Below the pieces are notes generated by a model, which was not told where the DNA came from, made no database searches, and was given only the letters and a program-made list of their open reading frames with translations. A program made the position numbers and the translations under genes. Positions 1-10,450 of a DNA stretch of 30,635 bases are shown one piece after another; the first letter of the stretch is position 1, and each line of letters begins with the position of its first letter. The stretch is from Terfezia claveryi (Eukaryota; Ascomycota; Pezizomycetes; Pezizales; Pezizaceae), in assembly GCA_015179025.1 (NCBI GenBank), contig WHUX01000413.1, positions 1 to 30,635 on the forward strand, in the 5' to 3' direction.

Positions 1-28
1 GTCCCCAGAGCCGTTGTTACAATTATCT

Positions 29-135
29 GTCATGGATCACTCCTCCTGTCATAGATCCATCCTCCTGTTACGGATCCGTCCTCCTGTTATAGATTGCCCT
101 GCCTGTCACAGATTCCTCCTCTTGTCACGGACTTG
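29..135 (+). repeat. TGTCACGGA-core tandem array, 19-bp period, six units
   Basis: Six units begin at 29, 48, 67, 86, 105 and 124. Each starts with GTCACGGA or a transition variant of it (GTCATGGA, GTCATAGA, GTTACGGA, GTTATAGA, GTCACAGA), followed by a C/T-rich spacer ending in CCTCCT or similar. The core matches the larger arrays elsewhere in the window but the spacer differs. Confidence 0.85.
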
Positions 136-690
136 AACTTTTCCTTCTCACTTAATCCTTACCACCATTTCTCAACTACGTTCTACTAGTGGCTAACCTT
201 CTGTCCATTCCCCCATCGTTCTCCTGTATAATCTTACCCTACTTTGCGTGCTAATATGAATTACATTTATTGATTCCTTATCAATTTCTACACACTCTGA
301 TTCTCATAAAACGAATCGCTTTAATTCTGTAAACATAGAAACCTACACTAATTGACAAATTCCCAATACTCATGTCTAAACAAATCTCAATATCCCAAGA
401 TTGAGGTAAAGTAATTCTCCAATCCTGCTTATACCACCCTCTCATACAAAACCGGCCCTCCCACATACCATCAAAAAGAAAGTAAACTAAATCAAAAAGT
501 AACTCCTAATAGAAATAGATAAAGAAATGTTGCCCATGAAATCCTCAAAACTCCAGCTGTCCTATATACTAGCTAAAATAGCAAACCTAAATGAAGAAAG
601 TACTCCCAATATTAAAAAGAAATTTTCTCTAGAACCTTCACTAATACTTACCTACTAATATACCCTACATGCTATCAACATCCCTACCTA
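136..690. other. AT-rich stretch without a recognisable gene
   Basis: Short open frames occur by chance only and none has a recognisable motif. The right end probably includes the 3' flank of the minus-strand hAT relic that ends at 692. Confidence 0.6.
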
Positions 691-691
691 C

Positions 692-2282
692 TCATACTTT
701 GTAGTTCCTATACTGTATAGATTGCAGTTTCTTCTAAAACCTGCTTGCTATCAATAGTGTCAGACTTACGGACTGTGATAAATAGCACTTCTGGGCACTT
801 CGATATGGAGTTGAAGGAGATGGTGTTGCTACTTGTCTGCACAATAGACTTTGATGGAACGAGTTGGACATGCTTGAGGTAGAATCTTCCATAAAACTAT
901 GCGATTGGCTGGCATTCTCGGACACTAAATCTGCCAGGTCATTTAGGAGGTACTCATCTATTATCTAGCTCTTAGCTACTTTCGTATCACAATCTGTATC
1001 TGAATCCATGTCCATCTATCCCTAAACAGTATCTAGGGACTGTACTACCATACGGCGGAGGAAGTCTACATCATAGCTGAGAGCTTGTTTCTCCAGCATT
1101 ACCTCACCTTCATCTAAATCAGCTATGCCTTCTTCTACATATGCTAGTCTAATTTGTACCTCTGGGGTTCCGTATTTTGCATGTACAGCATTCCACAATT
1201 TGGTCAACATCAGCACAGTTATTATTTAGTGATCTATTCTGTTGTATCGGTATGGCAAAATATCTTAAGCACTGCTGAATATTTACTTTACTGGGATAGA
1301 TGTGAGTGGAATACTCAATATGTTCCTCGCCATTCATGCCAGCATGGGATATTCATTAGCATGCACCTTCCACCAGGATAGAGGGTATTTCTTATTCAGT
1401 ATTGTTACCGAATTTGCCAGGTATCTCTTGATTTCTGGCACATCCTCTGATTAACTTGTAGTATGCTCTTGTAGTCAATGCATTATATAGGATTATTCTC
1501 CATCATCCACTTGTATATTATGAACTTAGGCTTCCGGTGCATACTTAGCGTAATTATGTTCAAAATAATCTTCGAACTGAACTCTAAGAAGCGAATATGG
1601 TAAGAATTATATTTTTCTGTATATCACAGATAGTCTCCTGTCATAGAAAATGGTATCATGGAAAATAGTGTCATAGAAAATAGTGTCACGAAAAACACAT
1701 GGGCCAAAATAGTCATGTGCTAATAGAATTCATATGTACTTGTAATATTCCATGTAAGAAATATAGTCCCCATTCTACTATGTATCATTTGGATCTTGAA
1801 CATTGAGATTTCTCTAGTGGTTATAAAAAGATAATTTCTTAGACAGATTAAAGATGGTTGCAAAGTTGTAGATGAGAGATTGTTTTTAGGTTCTAGAATA
1901 ATACTTTTTAAAGATCTATTGATATGCTTTTGTTAAGGAGAGAAACTTTGGAGCCTAGGTAGGATTAGCTGAAAGTTTGCATATACATTTCCACTGTTTT
2001 TCTATGTGGTCGAAGATGTCATTATAGATAAAGAACATATTCTGTATGGTCATATGCTGCCCTGTAGAGATAGTATGAGTGTAATCCAATAAAGGTTTCA
2101 AGAAAATAGTAGCCTCCTGAACTTGGTTCCACTCTTCTTGACTTAACTATAACTCTGAGTACTTGCTCTTTGTCATAGATAGAGCGATCCATTACTCAAT
2201 GTAGCACTGAAGCCCAATGCTTGAGTAAGCATTTCAAAGGTTGAGTTCCAGCAAGTTTTGATGTCCTGGATGAGCCCCATAG
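692..2282 (-). pseudogene. hAT-family transposase relic, truncated C-terminal half
   Basis: Read on the minus strand this matches, with many substitutions, the C-terminal half of the plus-strand hAT relic at about 27030-28626. Shared peptide stretches include PMGLIQD..WNSTFEMLT at the upstream end, YGTPEVQ/YGAPEGQ, and AYVEEGIADLDEGEV near 1110-1150. The frame ends with RNYKV and a TGA at 692-694, the same ending as the other copy. The BED finger and the first part of the RNase H-like catalytic core are missing: similarity stops near 2282, so the copy is 5'-truncated or rearranged there. Several in-frame TAG and TAA codons make it inactive. In an intact element the protein would cut and insert the transposon ends. 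Family assignment rests on the better preserved right-hand copy. Confidence 0.75.
1639..1697 (+). repeat. TGTCACGGA-core array inside the left hAT relic
   Basis: Four cores spaced about 15 bp apart, each followed by AAAAT(A)GT (GTCATAGAAAA, ATCATGGAAAA, GTCATAGAAAA, GTCACGAAAAA). The same array occurs in the opposite strand sense at 27623-27702 inside the right hAT relic, so it was there before the two copies separated. Confidence 0.75.
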
Positions 2283-2735
2283 GTATAAGGAAGTGGCTTA
2301 CTCATACCCTATGACTAACCCTCTCCCTCACAAATGTATTTCTTATGTATTTTCTTACTTAGCAAGCATCTCAAAACACACAATATTCGGTGTGCTGTCT
2401 GCCTTACTAATATTTCACATACTTTCATATATTATCACATGCTTTCACATATTATTACATGCTTTCACATATATAAATCAAAGTTAAGACTTAACCTATT
2501 TTGTACTAGATGGTATTAGGAAGTACTATCTAGAAGTTTCTATGATGTTAATTTCAAATCATGTAAGGGTCAGATGATAGTGTACTGCCTTAGCATTGCC
2601 TCAGCACTACCCCATTGGAAACACATATAGTCTCCTGAATTTCCCTTCAGTTGGACAGATAGTTAGAACTCAGAACATAGTTACAGTACAATCAATATAG
2701 AAGTTCCACTGGTTAATTTTCTAAGTGCCTTTGGC
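2283..2735. other. AT-rich spacer with a short 20-bp-period repeat
   Basis: No gene is supported. Between about 2412 and 2475 an imperfect 20-bp unit (CATGCTTTCACATATTATTA) occurs about three times. The rest is unremarkable AT-rich sequence. Confidence 0.5.
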
Positions 2736-2739
2736 ACTT

Positions 2740-2900
2740 CTATACTTAGTGTATACTGCGAGGCGATTTTTTCTCGAACCACCTCGCCAAGACTCGCACC
2801 AGCGAGTCGGTTTTTCTCTACTCTTCTAACCGGTGAGTTAGTTATTCGTTGCTCTAGATTACTCAGGCCAGCACCGAGTAGCTGACGAGTACTCCCCAAA
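2740..2900. repeat. CGAGT/ACTCG-rich segment, copy 1
   Basis: A CpG-rich island in AT-rich surroundings. The pentamer CGAGT or its complement recurs (ACTCGCACC, GCGAGTCGG, ACCGAGTAG, GACGAGTACTC), together with GAGGCGA and CTCGCC. A minus-strand open frame of 72 codons lies across it but has no recognised motif. A compositionally similar segment lies at about 29540-29660. Confidence 0.45.
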
Positions 2901-2949
2901 CCTTAGTGTTATTGATCTAGTACTTGTGCTGGTGCCTAACTCTAGATCA

Positions 2950-3287
2950 GTTCTCATACATACTATATATAATTTGGGTCAAATTTAACTTAGTACACCA
3001 TCACTGTCACGAATTTCTTGTACGTTACAGATTTCTTGCACGTCACGGATTGCCTCCACTATTATGAATTGCTTGCACTGTCATGGAATTGTCACCATTT
3101 CTCACAGTCCCATAGTTGTCATGGAATTGTCTAAAGTTGTCATGGAATCAACTCAAGTTGTTACAGAATCAACTCAAATTGTCACGGAATCAACTCAAGT
3201 TGTCACAGAGACCTTAGATGTCACGGATTGCTCCTTGTCATAGAATTCTCTCAAGTTGTCATGGATTCCTTAGTTGTTACAGAATGC
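2950..3287 (+). repeat. Large TGTCACGGA array unit A, left part
   Basis: The unit starts at GTTCTCA followed by a TATATAAT..GGTCAAATTTAACTTAG leader. From 3005 it holds about 13 cores (TGTCACGGA and transition variants) with spacers such as ATCAACTCAAGT (21-bp period at about 3115-3205), TTCTTGTA and TTGCTCCT. It is colinear with 29006-29447. A copia element is inserted at its right end and the array resumes at 8678. Confidence 0.85.
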
Positions 3288-3292
3288 TTCTT
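3288..3292 (+). repeat. Target site duplication of the copia element, left copy
   Basis: TTCTT immediately left of the 3' LTR. It is identical to TTCTT at 8673-8677, which fixes both element ends. Confidence 0.9.
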
Positions 3293-3801
3293 TATTAAAG
3301 TAGATAAAATAGGTAGAGGGATAGCATAAGAAGTAGCGTGGTAACCAGCGGAGATTATGGAGGGATAGCGAGGATCACAGGAGAAGCGAGTATAATATAT
3401 GGATGAGTGCGAGTGTAGTGTGAGTTACTTAATTAACTATCTAGAGAAGCGGGTAAACACCAGCCTTAAATACATGAATATAGAGTATAAACTAAACATA
3501 TAGTAACCTAACTTAAAGAGGAAGTAACGAAGAGATATCCATAAGTAGAAAGGTTATATGCACATAATATTCAGGTAAGACAGTGTGGGAAATAACGAGT
3601 ATGGATATATAAGTATGTGAGTGTGACAGTACAGAGTAAGCTGCATGTAAGACATGATATGGATACTCGTAATAGAACTAGATAGAATAAGTAGAAGAAG
3701 ATATTGTAATAGAGAATAAACATATAATGATATAGTAGTAAATATATGCTATAACAGGAAAGAATAATGACATGAGAGGGTACAGAATATATGCCGCAAT
3801 A
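3293..3801 (-). repeat. copia 3' LTR
   Basis: 509 bp, aligning without length change to 8164-8672. Differences are almost all transitions (for example ACCAGCG against ACTAGCA). The terminal TG is mutated to TA in this copy (TATTGCGG on the minus strand). Confidence 0.93.
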
Positions 3802-3812
3802 CTCTCTCTCAT
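3802..3812 (-). other. copia polypurine tract
   Basis: On the minus strand GAATGAGAGAG runs into the 3' LTR. This purine run is the expected primer for plus-strand DNA synthesis. The pol stop codon TGA (3811-3809) lies inside it. Confidence 0.75.
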
Positions 3813-6800
3813 TCTGTAAGCCCGAGACTATTAGTATGATAGTGATGGAGTACAGGAAGGAGACCTTTAGTCATAAGGTCAGCGTGGTTTTCATTAGTCG
3901 AGACATGACTGAGAGTAAAAGTCTTGAGGATAAGTTGTTCTCTTGTGAAGTGATATACAACGTCAATGTGCTTCATTCGAGGATTGTTGACTAAGGTTTC
4001 TACAATGTTGATAGAGGTAGTGCTGTCTGCATGAAGATGGACTAGTATTGAGTATCCAAGTTGAGAAAAAGCGTGAATGTACCAGAGTGCTTGACGAACG
4101 GTTGTTGAAAGTGCCATATATTCGGATTCAGTTGTAGAGGCAGAGACAGAGTTCTACTTCTTTGACAACCAAGATATAGCACAACCGTTAAGGAGAAAGA
4201 CATAACCAGTAACAGACCGATGAGTATTACGACAAGCAGCATAATTAGCATCAGAATAACCAACAAGCAATAGAGGAGATGAAGAAGGAGAACGTTGATA
4301 TGAAAGACAAAGATTATGAGTTCCAACAAGATAACGAAAAACTCTTTTAACAGCTGTATGATGACACTTAAGAGGATGAGAAGAGAAGCATGAAAGAAAT
4401 GAAACAGAGAAAGCAAGGTCAGGACGTGTACAAGTAACGAGATACATAAGAGAACCAATCATCTATTGATATAAGGTACATTCATGAGGAGGTTCTGAAC
4501 CATCAGCCTTATCAAGTTGTACTTTGGGATCGATAGGAGTAAGTACTGATCGACAGTTGTTAAGTCCAAAGCGTTTGAGGATATTGGTAATGTATTGACA
4601 TTGAGAGAGTTATAGTCCTTTCTCTGTTGATATGACTTCGATTCCGAGTATGTATTTGAGACTGCCTTTGATAGTAACTGTAAAGTAGGACTTAAGATAT
4701 TCGATAACAATCTTGATTTGGGGAGTTTTGCCTACTGCAGTAATGTCATCAACATAAACAACAAGTATTACCTTGAGTTCCATATTAATAAATACACACG
4801 GATCAAAGGGAAGAGAGATGAAGCCGAGTTCAGCAAGTGTAGAGAAGAGTCTTTCGAACTACTGGAGGGGTGCTTGCTTTAATCCATACAGGGCTTTGTT
4901 AAGTCGAAGAATCTTGCCATCTAGACCAATACCAGGAGGAGGTAACATCCAGATTTCTTTGATAAGATTACCATTCAAGAAAGCTGATTTAATGTCGAGT
5001 TGATCCATGTCCAAAGAGAGGTATTTACTAGGGCAATAATGAGTCGTAAGGAGTCGTACCGTATTACTGGTGCAAATGTTTCATCATAATCAAGGCCTTC
5101 TTGTTGAGAATAGCCCTTAGCAACAATTCTTGCTTTGTGATGTTCAACGGATCCATCTGCATTATGCTTGACCTTAAATACCCACCTAGAGCCAACAGGT
5201 TGTCGACCTGAGGGTAATTCTGATATATCATGGATCATCCATATATGAGCATCGATAATTGACTGGTGTTCCTCAAGCATAGCTCGTTGCCATGCATCTG
5301 CATCAAGGGAGGCCATAGCTTCTTTATAGCTATTAGGTTCTGCTACAAGTCGAGCCCAACCAGAGTTAGTATAACGGTCAGGTTGTTTCCTAGAACGTTT
5401 AGGGTATGACTTGTAATCAAGCTTAGGAGTTTCTAGAGGTTCGGTGAACTCTTTAGAATGACTTGACTTTGGTGCAGCAGGTGTAGTGGCTCTTGTTCAT
5501 TAAGGAGGAGTTGAGGGACCAGCAACTGGAGATTCGGTAACTCTCTCTGACTCAGAATCCTTATCAGAGTATTGGTCATACTTTGTAGATTTGATGGAGG
5601 AGGAGGTAGAGGAATAGACAGGATTATAGTATCAAGAGTGGTAATAGTAGGTATTGGAGTAGAAGGTCCAAGAGGTACAGGTAGTGTTGATAGAGTATCA
5701 GCTGTAGTAGGAGGTAGAGGAGAAAAGTGAACATCGACAGAGGTATAAGATGATGACGGTTCAAACTTGACTTGTCGATAAGTGTCTACCTTACGTTGAG
5801 ATGGGATATAGATACGAAACATATGACCTGTTCCGTATAACCAACAAGATGTCCTTCAAGTGCTCTGGCTTCGAGTTTTGAACCAGCCAGTCGTTTTTCT
5901 TTAGGAATATGGACGAAACACTTGGAGTAGAAAGGACGGAGGTGAGAGAGTGTTGGTTTGATATTGAAGAGAGCCTCGAACAGAGTTTTTCCATTTAGTG
6001 CAGAGTGAGGCAATCTATTTTTGATATAGGCAGCCCAGTTAAAGGCTTCAGCCCAAAGGAAGGGGGATGCATCATCGAGAGAAGGTCGAACCATACTTGT
6101 GAGAGTTTGGTTATAGCATTCTGCAATACCATTGGATTCATAGGAATAGGCGGCAGTAGTCTAGTGCTTGATACCTTTTTCTTCAAAGTAAGCTTCCAGT
6201 TCCTTGTTGATATACTCACCACCTTGGTCAGTTCTGAACGATCGAGGGTATTATTCAGTTGTTGTATTAACCTTTTATAAAAGGCTTTGATAAAGTGAGT
6301 AGTATCACTCTTTTTGTAGAGGAAGTTCACTTCAGAGTAGCGTGATGTGTCTTCAATAAGAGTTAACATGTACTTGCATTTCCTAAGAGATTCGACTTTA
6401 AAGGGACCCATGAGATCAGAATGAACTAAATCAAAGGGTTTTGTTCCTTTTGGTTTCTCGATTGATGTAGGTACTGACTGCTTCGAGTTGTATTTGGCAC
6501 ATGATTCACAGAAGTATGAGGTTGGACGTTTGGGAAGAGATTGCCATCTTTGTAGATTTGACTGGCTTCTGACCAGAACCGAGTTGAAGAGTGACTAAGG
6601 GCATGATACCAATAGTTGTAGCAGCCATATAGATCTTTCCATGGTGAACAATAGGATATACTTGGTAGGAACTGTGATCAAGTGAGGCAGAAATGACAAC
6701 TGAATTATCCGATTTTCTCTTAACTTCCAAAATTCCATCTTCACCCAATAAACGATAGCATCCCAATTCATCAATCTTCCTCCAAGAAATCAAACAAGCC

Positions 6801-7030
6801 TCATTCCAATCCGGTACATACAAAACATCAGAGAGGGTAATACAGATCACATTCCAGCAACTTCAATATTCAACTAAACTTTCCCTTGATGTGTAGCCAC
6901 ATCACTCTTCCTCCACCAACAGTTAGGCCTATTCGGCACTGTGTGGGTTCTAGAAGATGAGAGAAATCAGCGGTGATATGATAAGAAGCACCTGTGTCAA
7001 GGATCCATACCTCATATGTAGTGTAGTTAG
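3809..7030 (-). pseudogene. copia pol relic: protease, integrase, RT, RNase H
   Basis: Domains in minus-strand order: aspartic protease with WILDTGAS (DTG at 6998-6990); a pre-integrase segment with LSDVLYVP (about 6830); integrase with CESC zinc ligands (about 6495), HSDLMGP (catalytic D at 6417-6415), RTDQGGEY (about 6230) and NGIAEC carrying the catalytic Glu (about 6120); reverse transcriptase with VGSRWVFKVK and YVDD (4756-4745); RNase H with YSDANYA (about 4250) and the HADLMTKG tail (about 3850). The polyprotein would copy element RNA into DNA and integrate it. It is broken by frameshifts and premature stops, for example TAG after GIKH near 6160 and TAG after KK near 4154. Catalytic residues of all four enzymes are still readable. 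The stop overlaps the polypurine tract. Confidence 0.93.
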
Positions 7031-7154
7031 TGGTACACCAGAGTGTTTGAAGGAGGGAAGATCTGAAGAGAAGATATGGTAACTTTGACCATCATAGCAA
7101 CATGATTATCTGAATCATCAAATAGTTGTTGAGCTATTGCTGCTCGATATGGAA

Positions 7155-8060
7155 CTATCTCTTACCAGAAGGAGGAGGGTTTTGGGTGCTGAGTTTGGAG
7201 GAGTTGTGTTCTTTGAGAGCTCGATAGGTCTTGAAGGTATGACCTTGGTAAGGTTTGCCTTTTGAATGACACCAACTGCAGTTGTTTCTTGTGACAGGAG
7301 CCGATTTACCCTGTCGGGGAGGGTTTGGCTTCTTGTTGACCTTGTTGTTGTTGTTGTTGTTGTCCCGTTTTGTGAAGAGAGCTTTGTTTGAGACGGGAAC
7401 AGCAGAAGGGAGGCTAACTCGAAAGACAGGTGCGAACGTCGAGATATGTGAGGCCTGTCTTGGATTGGAGATTGTCAACAACATTTTCGTAAGAGTCAGG
7501 GAGTGTCATGAGGAGATGATGAGCTTTGATGGTAGCATTTGACAGATAGGCAGAGAGATGACGATAGGAGAAGTTGCAGCTGTTTCATTTAGCTTAGCAA
7601 TGAGTTGACAGATTTCTTAGTCAAAGCTATTGATATGCTGTGTAATACTATCTCCTGCTTTCATCTCGATTTGAAGAGCCTTGCGAGTGTTCTTTAAGAG
7701 ATTGTAGTCTGTTCGATAATCAAATCGTTCCTATAGACATATCTAGCCTTGGTATGCTGTTTCTTGTTCTACTATGAGTGCTGTGAGGGATTGTTCAACA
7801 ACCGACATGAGAAGGATTTTAGCTCTTGCAGTTCTCTTGTTCTAAATCTTAAGCTGTGCGTCATCAGTAGGAGGAGTAGCGGATGGTTGGAATAAGTCTT
7901 CATAATTATGGGACATAATGATGAAAAGTACCTGGGAGGACCAGGCATAATATCCATGACCATCATCTAATAGACGTTTGATATTATCGAGCTTATAGGA
8001 GAAGGTAGAGAGTGGGGCAGAGGAGGAGGAGGAGCTTGAGGCATCAAGAGTATCTGACAT
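7155..8060 (-). pseudogene. copia gag relic
   Basis: The likely start is ATG at 8060, about 100 nt inside the 5' LTR, giving MSDTLDASSSSSSSAPLSTF and then a YAWSSQVLFIIM segment typical of copia capsid N-termini. Further on a Asn run (GTT repeats on the plus strand, 7340-7363) precedes a zinc knuckle C-S-W-C-(9 residues)-H-T-F-K-T-Y at 7280-7224. The last position, Cys in the usual motif, is Tyr, as expected from one G to A change (TGT to TAT). The product would form the virus-like particle and bind element RNA. Frame breaks between 7840 and 7490 disable it. Confidence 0.85.
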
Positions 8061-8152
8061 GTTAAATAGTAGTTATGCAAGGTAGAAATCTATAGTAGAT
8101 AATGGAGTAAAGATATAGACTCGATTATGGGAATAAAGAGGCTAGAACTCCA

Positions 8153-8163
8153 GGCTCATAACC
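8153..8163 (-). other. copia primer binding site, initiator tRNA-Met half-molecule type
   Basis: Directly after the 5' LTR the minus strand reads GGTTATGAGCC. Its complement GGCTCATAACC is the anticodon arm of eukaryotic initiator tRNA-Met (loop CTCATAA). Drosophila copia and yeast Ty5 are known to prime from this internal part of the tRNA rather than from its 3' end. The assignment is by sequence match only. Confidence 0.75.
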
Positions 8164-8672
8164 TATTAAAGTGGATAAAATAGGTAGCGGGACAGCGTAA
8201 GAAGTAGCGTGATAACTAGCAGAGATTATGGAGGGATAGCGAGGATCACAGGAGAAGCGAGTACGATATATGGATGAGTGCGAGTGCAGTGTGAGTTGCT
8301 TAATTAACTATCTAGAGAAGCGGGTAAACACCAGCCTTAAATACATGAATATAGAGTATAAACTAAACATATAGTAACCTAACTTAAAGAGGAAGTAACA
8401 AAGAGATATCCATAAGTAGAAAGGTTATATGCATGTAATATTCAGGTAAGACAGTATGGGAAATAACGAGCATGGATATATAAGCATGTAAGTGTGATAG
8501 TATAGAGTAAGCTGCATGTAAGACATGATATAGATACTCATAATAGAACTAGATAGAATAAGTAGAAGAAGATATTATAATAGAGAATAAACATATAATG
8601 ATATAGTAGTAAATATATGCCATAACAGGAAAGAATAACGACATGAGAGGGCACAGAATGTATGCCGCAACA
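8164..8672 (-). repeat. copia 5' LTR
   Basis: 509 bp, the upstream LTR for this minus-strand element. It keeps the intact TGTTGCGG start and should hold the promoter. The internal end CTTTAATA is followed at once by the primer binding site. Confidence 0.93.
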
Positions 8673-8677
8673 TTCTT
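8673..8677 (+). repeat. Target site duplication of the copia element, right copy
   Basis: TTCTT, identical to 3288-3292. Confidence 0.9.
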
Positions 8678-8745
8678 GTCATGGAATTCTCTTAAGTTGT
8701 CATGGAATTTAACTTGTCACGGAATTTAACTTGTCACAGAATTCT
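8678..8745 (+). repeat. Large TGTCACGGA array unit A, right part
   Basis: Four cores (GTCATGGAATT, GTCATGGAATT, GTCACGGAATT, GTCACAGAATT) with CTCTTAAGTT and TAACTT spacers. Joined to 3287 across the copia element, it matches the order at 29395-29447. Confidence 0.85.
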
Positions 8746-9312
8746 CCCACTTTGTAACACAACCCTACTAACTCGAAAATTGTAATAGTTCCTTTATGCT
8801 ATCTGCCATTCCTAATCATAACCTCATTCATGAACTCCCTTTGCTTCTGAAAATCCTATGACCCAATTACAACTCATAAAACAACTATATTAAAAATACA
8901 GATGAATCTGATTCCAACTTCCTTCATTCCAACTTCCTTCTTCCCCAATTGATAATATAATTAAAAAATAATAGAAAATATAACTAAAAAAAAAATGCTA
9001 CCAACAAGCCTATACTCTTTTCCCTAAAATATAATACAAGCCAAAAAATAATACCATTGATAACTATACCCTTTTCACTCTTCCCTTTCTACCTCCTTTC
9101 TCTTCCATACATGTTTATATGTTCAGTCCCATATCGATCCGAATAACATGAGCTATTTTCAAGCCTACATACAAATGAATAAGTTTCTGTTACCCTGTTC
9201 CTGCCCTTATCAGATCATTCATTACCCCCAATCAACTCGGGGCACAAAAAATATGCAAAGCTCAATTAATAAAACATCTTCGATACTCTTTCTGGGGCTG
9301 TAATATGGAATC
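8746..9312. other. AT-rich non-coding stretch
   Basis: Long A and T runs and no open frame with recognisable content. It is downstream of the minus-strand histone-like relic, so its right edge may include that gene's 3' untranslated region. Confidence 0.55.
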
Positions 9313-9492
9313 TTATATTCGAGGTAATCCTTCAATTACTTGTTGTTCTTCTCCTTGTCGTCCCCGTTCCTCTGATTGTTCTCCTTCCTTGTCAGAAGAT
9401 GAGAAAGAAGACAATGACAAGGTTCTTGTTCTAATACTTCTTCTAGATGATGACGAAGAAGTATCTGCCCCAATAGGAGCTGCTAGTCCTAG

Positions 9493-9760
9493 TTCTGGTA
9501 CTGGCACTGGTTCTGGTACTGGTGCTGGTTCTGGTGCTAGTGCTGGTGCTGGTGCTGGTCCTGGTACTTGTGCTGGTACTTATGCTAGTGCTGGTGCTAG
9601 TTCTGGTACTGGTGCTAGTACTTGTGCTAGTGCTAGTGCAAGTTCTGGTACTGGTTCTGGTACTGGTTCTGGTGCTTGTGCTTGTGCTAGTGATAGTGCT
9701 GGTTCTGGTGCTAGTGCTGGTGCTTGTTCTTATACGTCTGCTGGTTCTGGTATTGCTGGT
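9493..9760 (-). repeat. Hexanucleotide-type repeat (GGTRCT on the plus strand)
   Basis: About 45 six-base steps of CTGGTACTGGTGCTAGTG type. On the minus strand they encode a Pro/Glu/Val/Ala/Leu dipeptide series (PEPVPEPAPALAP-like) in the same frame as exon 3 of the histone-like relic. On the plus strand they read as Ser-Gly-Thr-Gly or Leu-Val in other frames. Two TAA codons interrupt the minus frame. Confidence 0.85.
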
Positions 9761-9911
9761 GGTGGGTGGAAAAATAGTATGTATATGTGAATTATATTAC
9801 CCCTGGATAGCCGATTCTCTTCCACTTAATACTACAACCTCACATCTCTACAAAGAATTGTTTAGTGTGGTGGGTTTTGCTCCCCACTCTAGATTGCTAA
9901 AAGGTTGATTG

Positions 9912-9975
9912 CTATTGCATTAGCCATGTTAGTATTATTCTGACAATTTTCTACTCACTATCTATGCTTTATTAC
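9912..9975 (-). other. Second intron of the histone-like relic
   Basis: 64 nt on the minus strand, starting GTAATAAAGC and ending GCAATAG, with a perfect TACTAAC branch site 17 nt before the end. Removing it joins STEVYMHEFFT to INLLAI in the H3 order. Confidence 0.65.
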
Positions 9976-10200
9976 CTGTAAAAAATTCATGCATATATAC
10001 CTCCGTAGACTCTTGGAGAGTATTTGTCGTGAGAATTCCAATTCTTTCAACATCAGTCCATCTCCCAAGAATTCTCAGCATAGCATTATATTCATTGTTC
10101 ACATCTTGTACCATTTCTCTGCATAACCATTGGAACGCAGTCTTCGGTATTATCAACTTTGCACTACCCAATTGTCTCCATATCTGTCTAACAATAGCCA

Positions 10201-10262
10201 CTGACAGCACACTTAGCATTCCAAGGTCAAATTGAACTGGCATTGAGCTTAGAAGTTCTTAC
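10201..10262 (-). other. First intron of the histone-like relic
   Basis: 62 nt on the minus strand with donor GTAAGA, an internal ATGCTAAG that could be the branch site, and acceptor CTGTCAG. Removing it brings VNRG directly onto LAIVRQIWRQ, which aligns without a gap to RPGTVALREIRRYQ-type H3 sequence. Confidence 0.6.
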
Positions 10263-10317
10263 GTCCTCGATTGACCCTTCTTCTTCTAGGAACTACTCTA
10301 GCCTGTGAGCCTATGGT

Positions 10318-10450
10318 GGGGGCCACTTGGGGAGGGGGTACTATCACCGGAGCCACTTCAGGTATGGCCATTTGGGGTGCTGCCACTTGGGGTATGGCCA
10401 CTTGTAGTGTGGCCACTTGGGGCAGGAGTACCTGGGGGGGTGGGACTGTC
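10318..10450 (-). repeat. Coding minisatellite for PQVA-type repeats
   Basis: Imperfect 15- to 18-bp units (plus strand GCCACTTGGGGTATG) encode about eight P-Q-V-A-x or P-P-P-Q-V units in the N-terminal tail of the histone-like relic. Confidence 0.7.

Larger units (their letters stand above)
3293..8672 (-). mobile_element. Complete Ty1/copia LTR retrotransposon (5,380 bp), minus strand, RIP-damaged
   Basis: Two 509-bp LTRs (3293-3801 and 8164-8672) enclose a minus-strand gag-pol region in the order GAG, protease, integrase, reverse transcriptase, RNase H. Integrase lying before RT is diagnostic of the copia superfamily. The LTR starts TGTTGCGGCATA at the 5' copy and ends CTTTAATA. A matching TTCTT duplication flanks the element. 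A primer binding site complementary to the initiator tRNA-Met anticodon arm and a GA-rich polypurine tract sit in the expected places. The coding region carries several frameshifts and stops, so the copy is non-autonomous. It is inserted into a TGTCACGGA array. Confidence 0.95.

Noticed and set aside
281..466. Minus-strand 61-codon frame
   Set aside because: Short, with no motif, neighbour or codon pattern to support it.
4042..4458. Minus-strand hydrophobic 138-codon frame
   Set aside because: It is an out-of-frame shadow of the copia RT/RNase H region.
8150..8163. tRNA gene fragment (initiator Met anticodon arm)
   Set aside because: Its position directly after the LTR makes it the retrotransposon primer site. 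No tRNA arms surround it.
9305..9908. Plus-strand open frames rich in Ser-Gly-Thr-Gly or Leu-Val
   Set aside because: They are by-products of the hexanucleotide repeat, which is open in several frames. The minus frame continues the histone-like exon.
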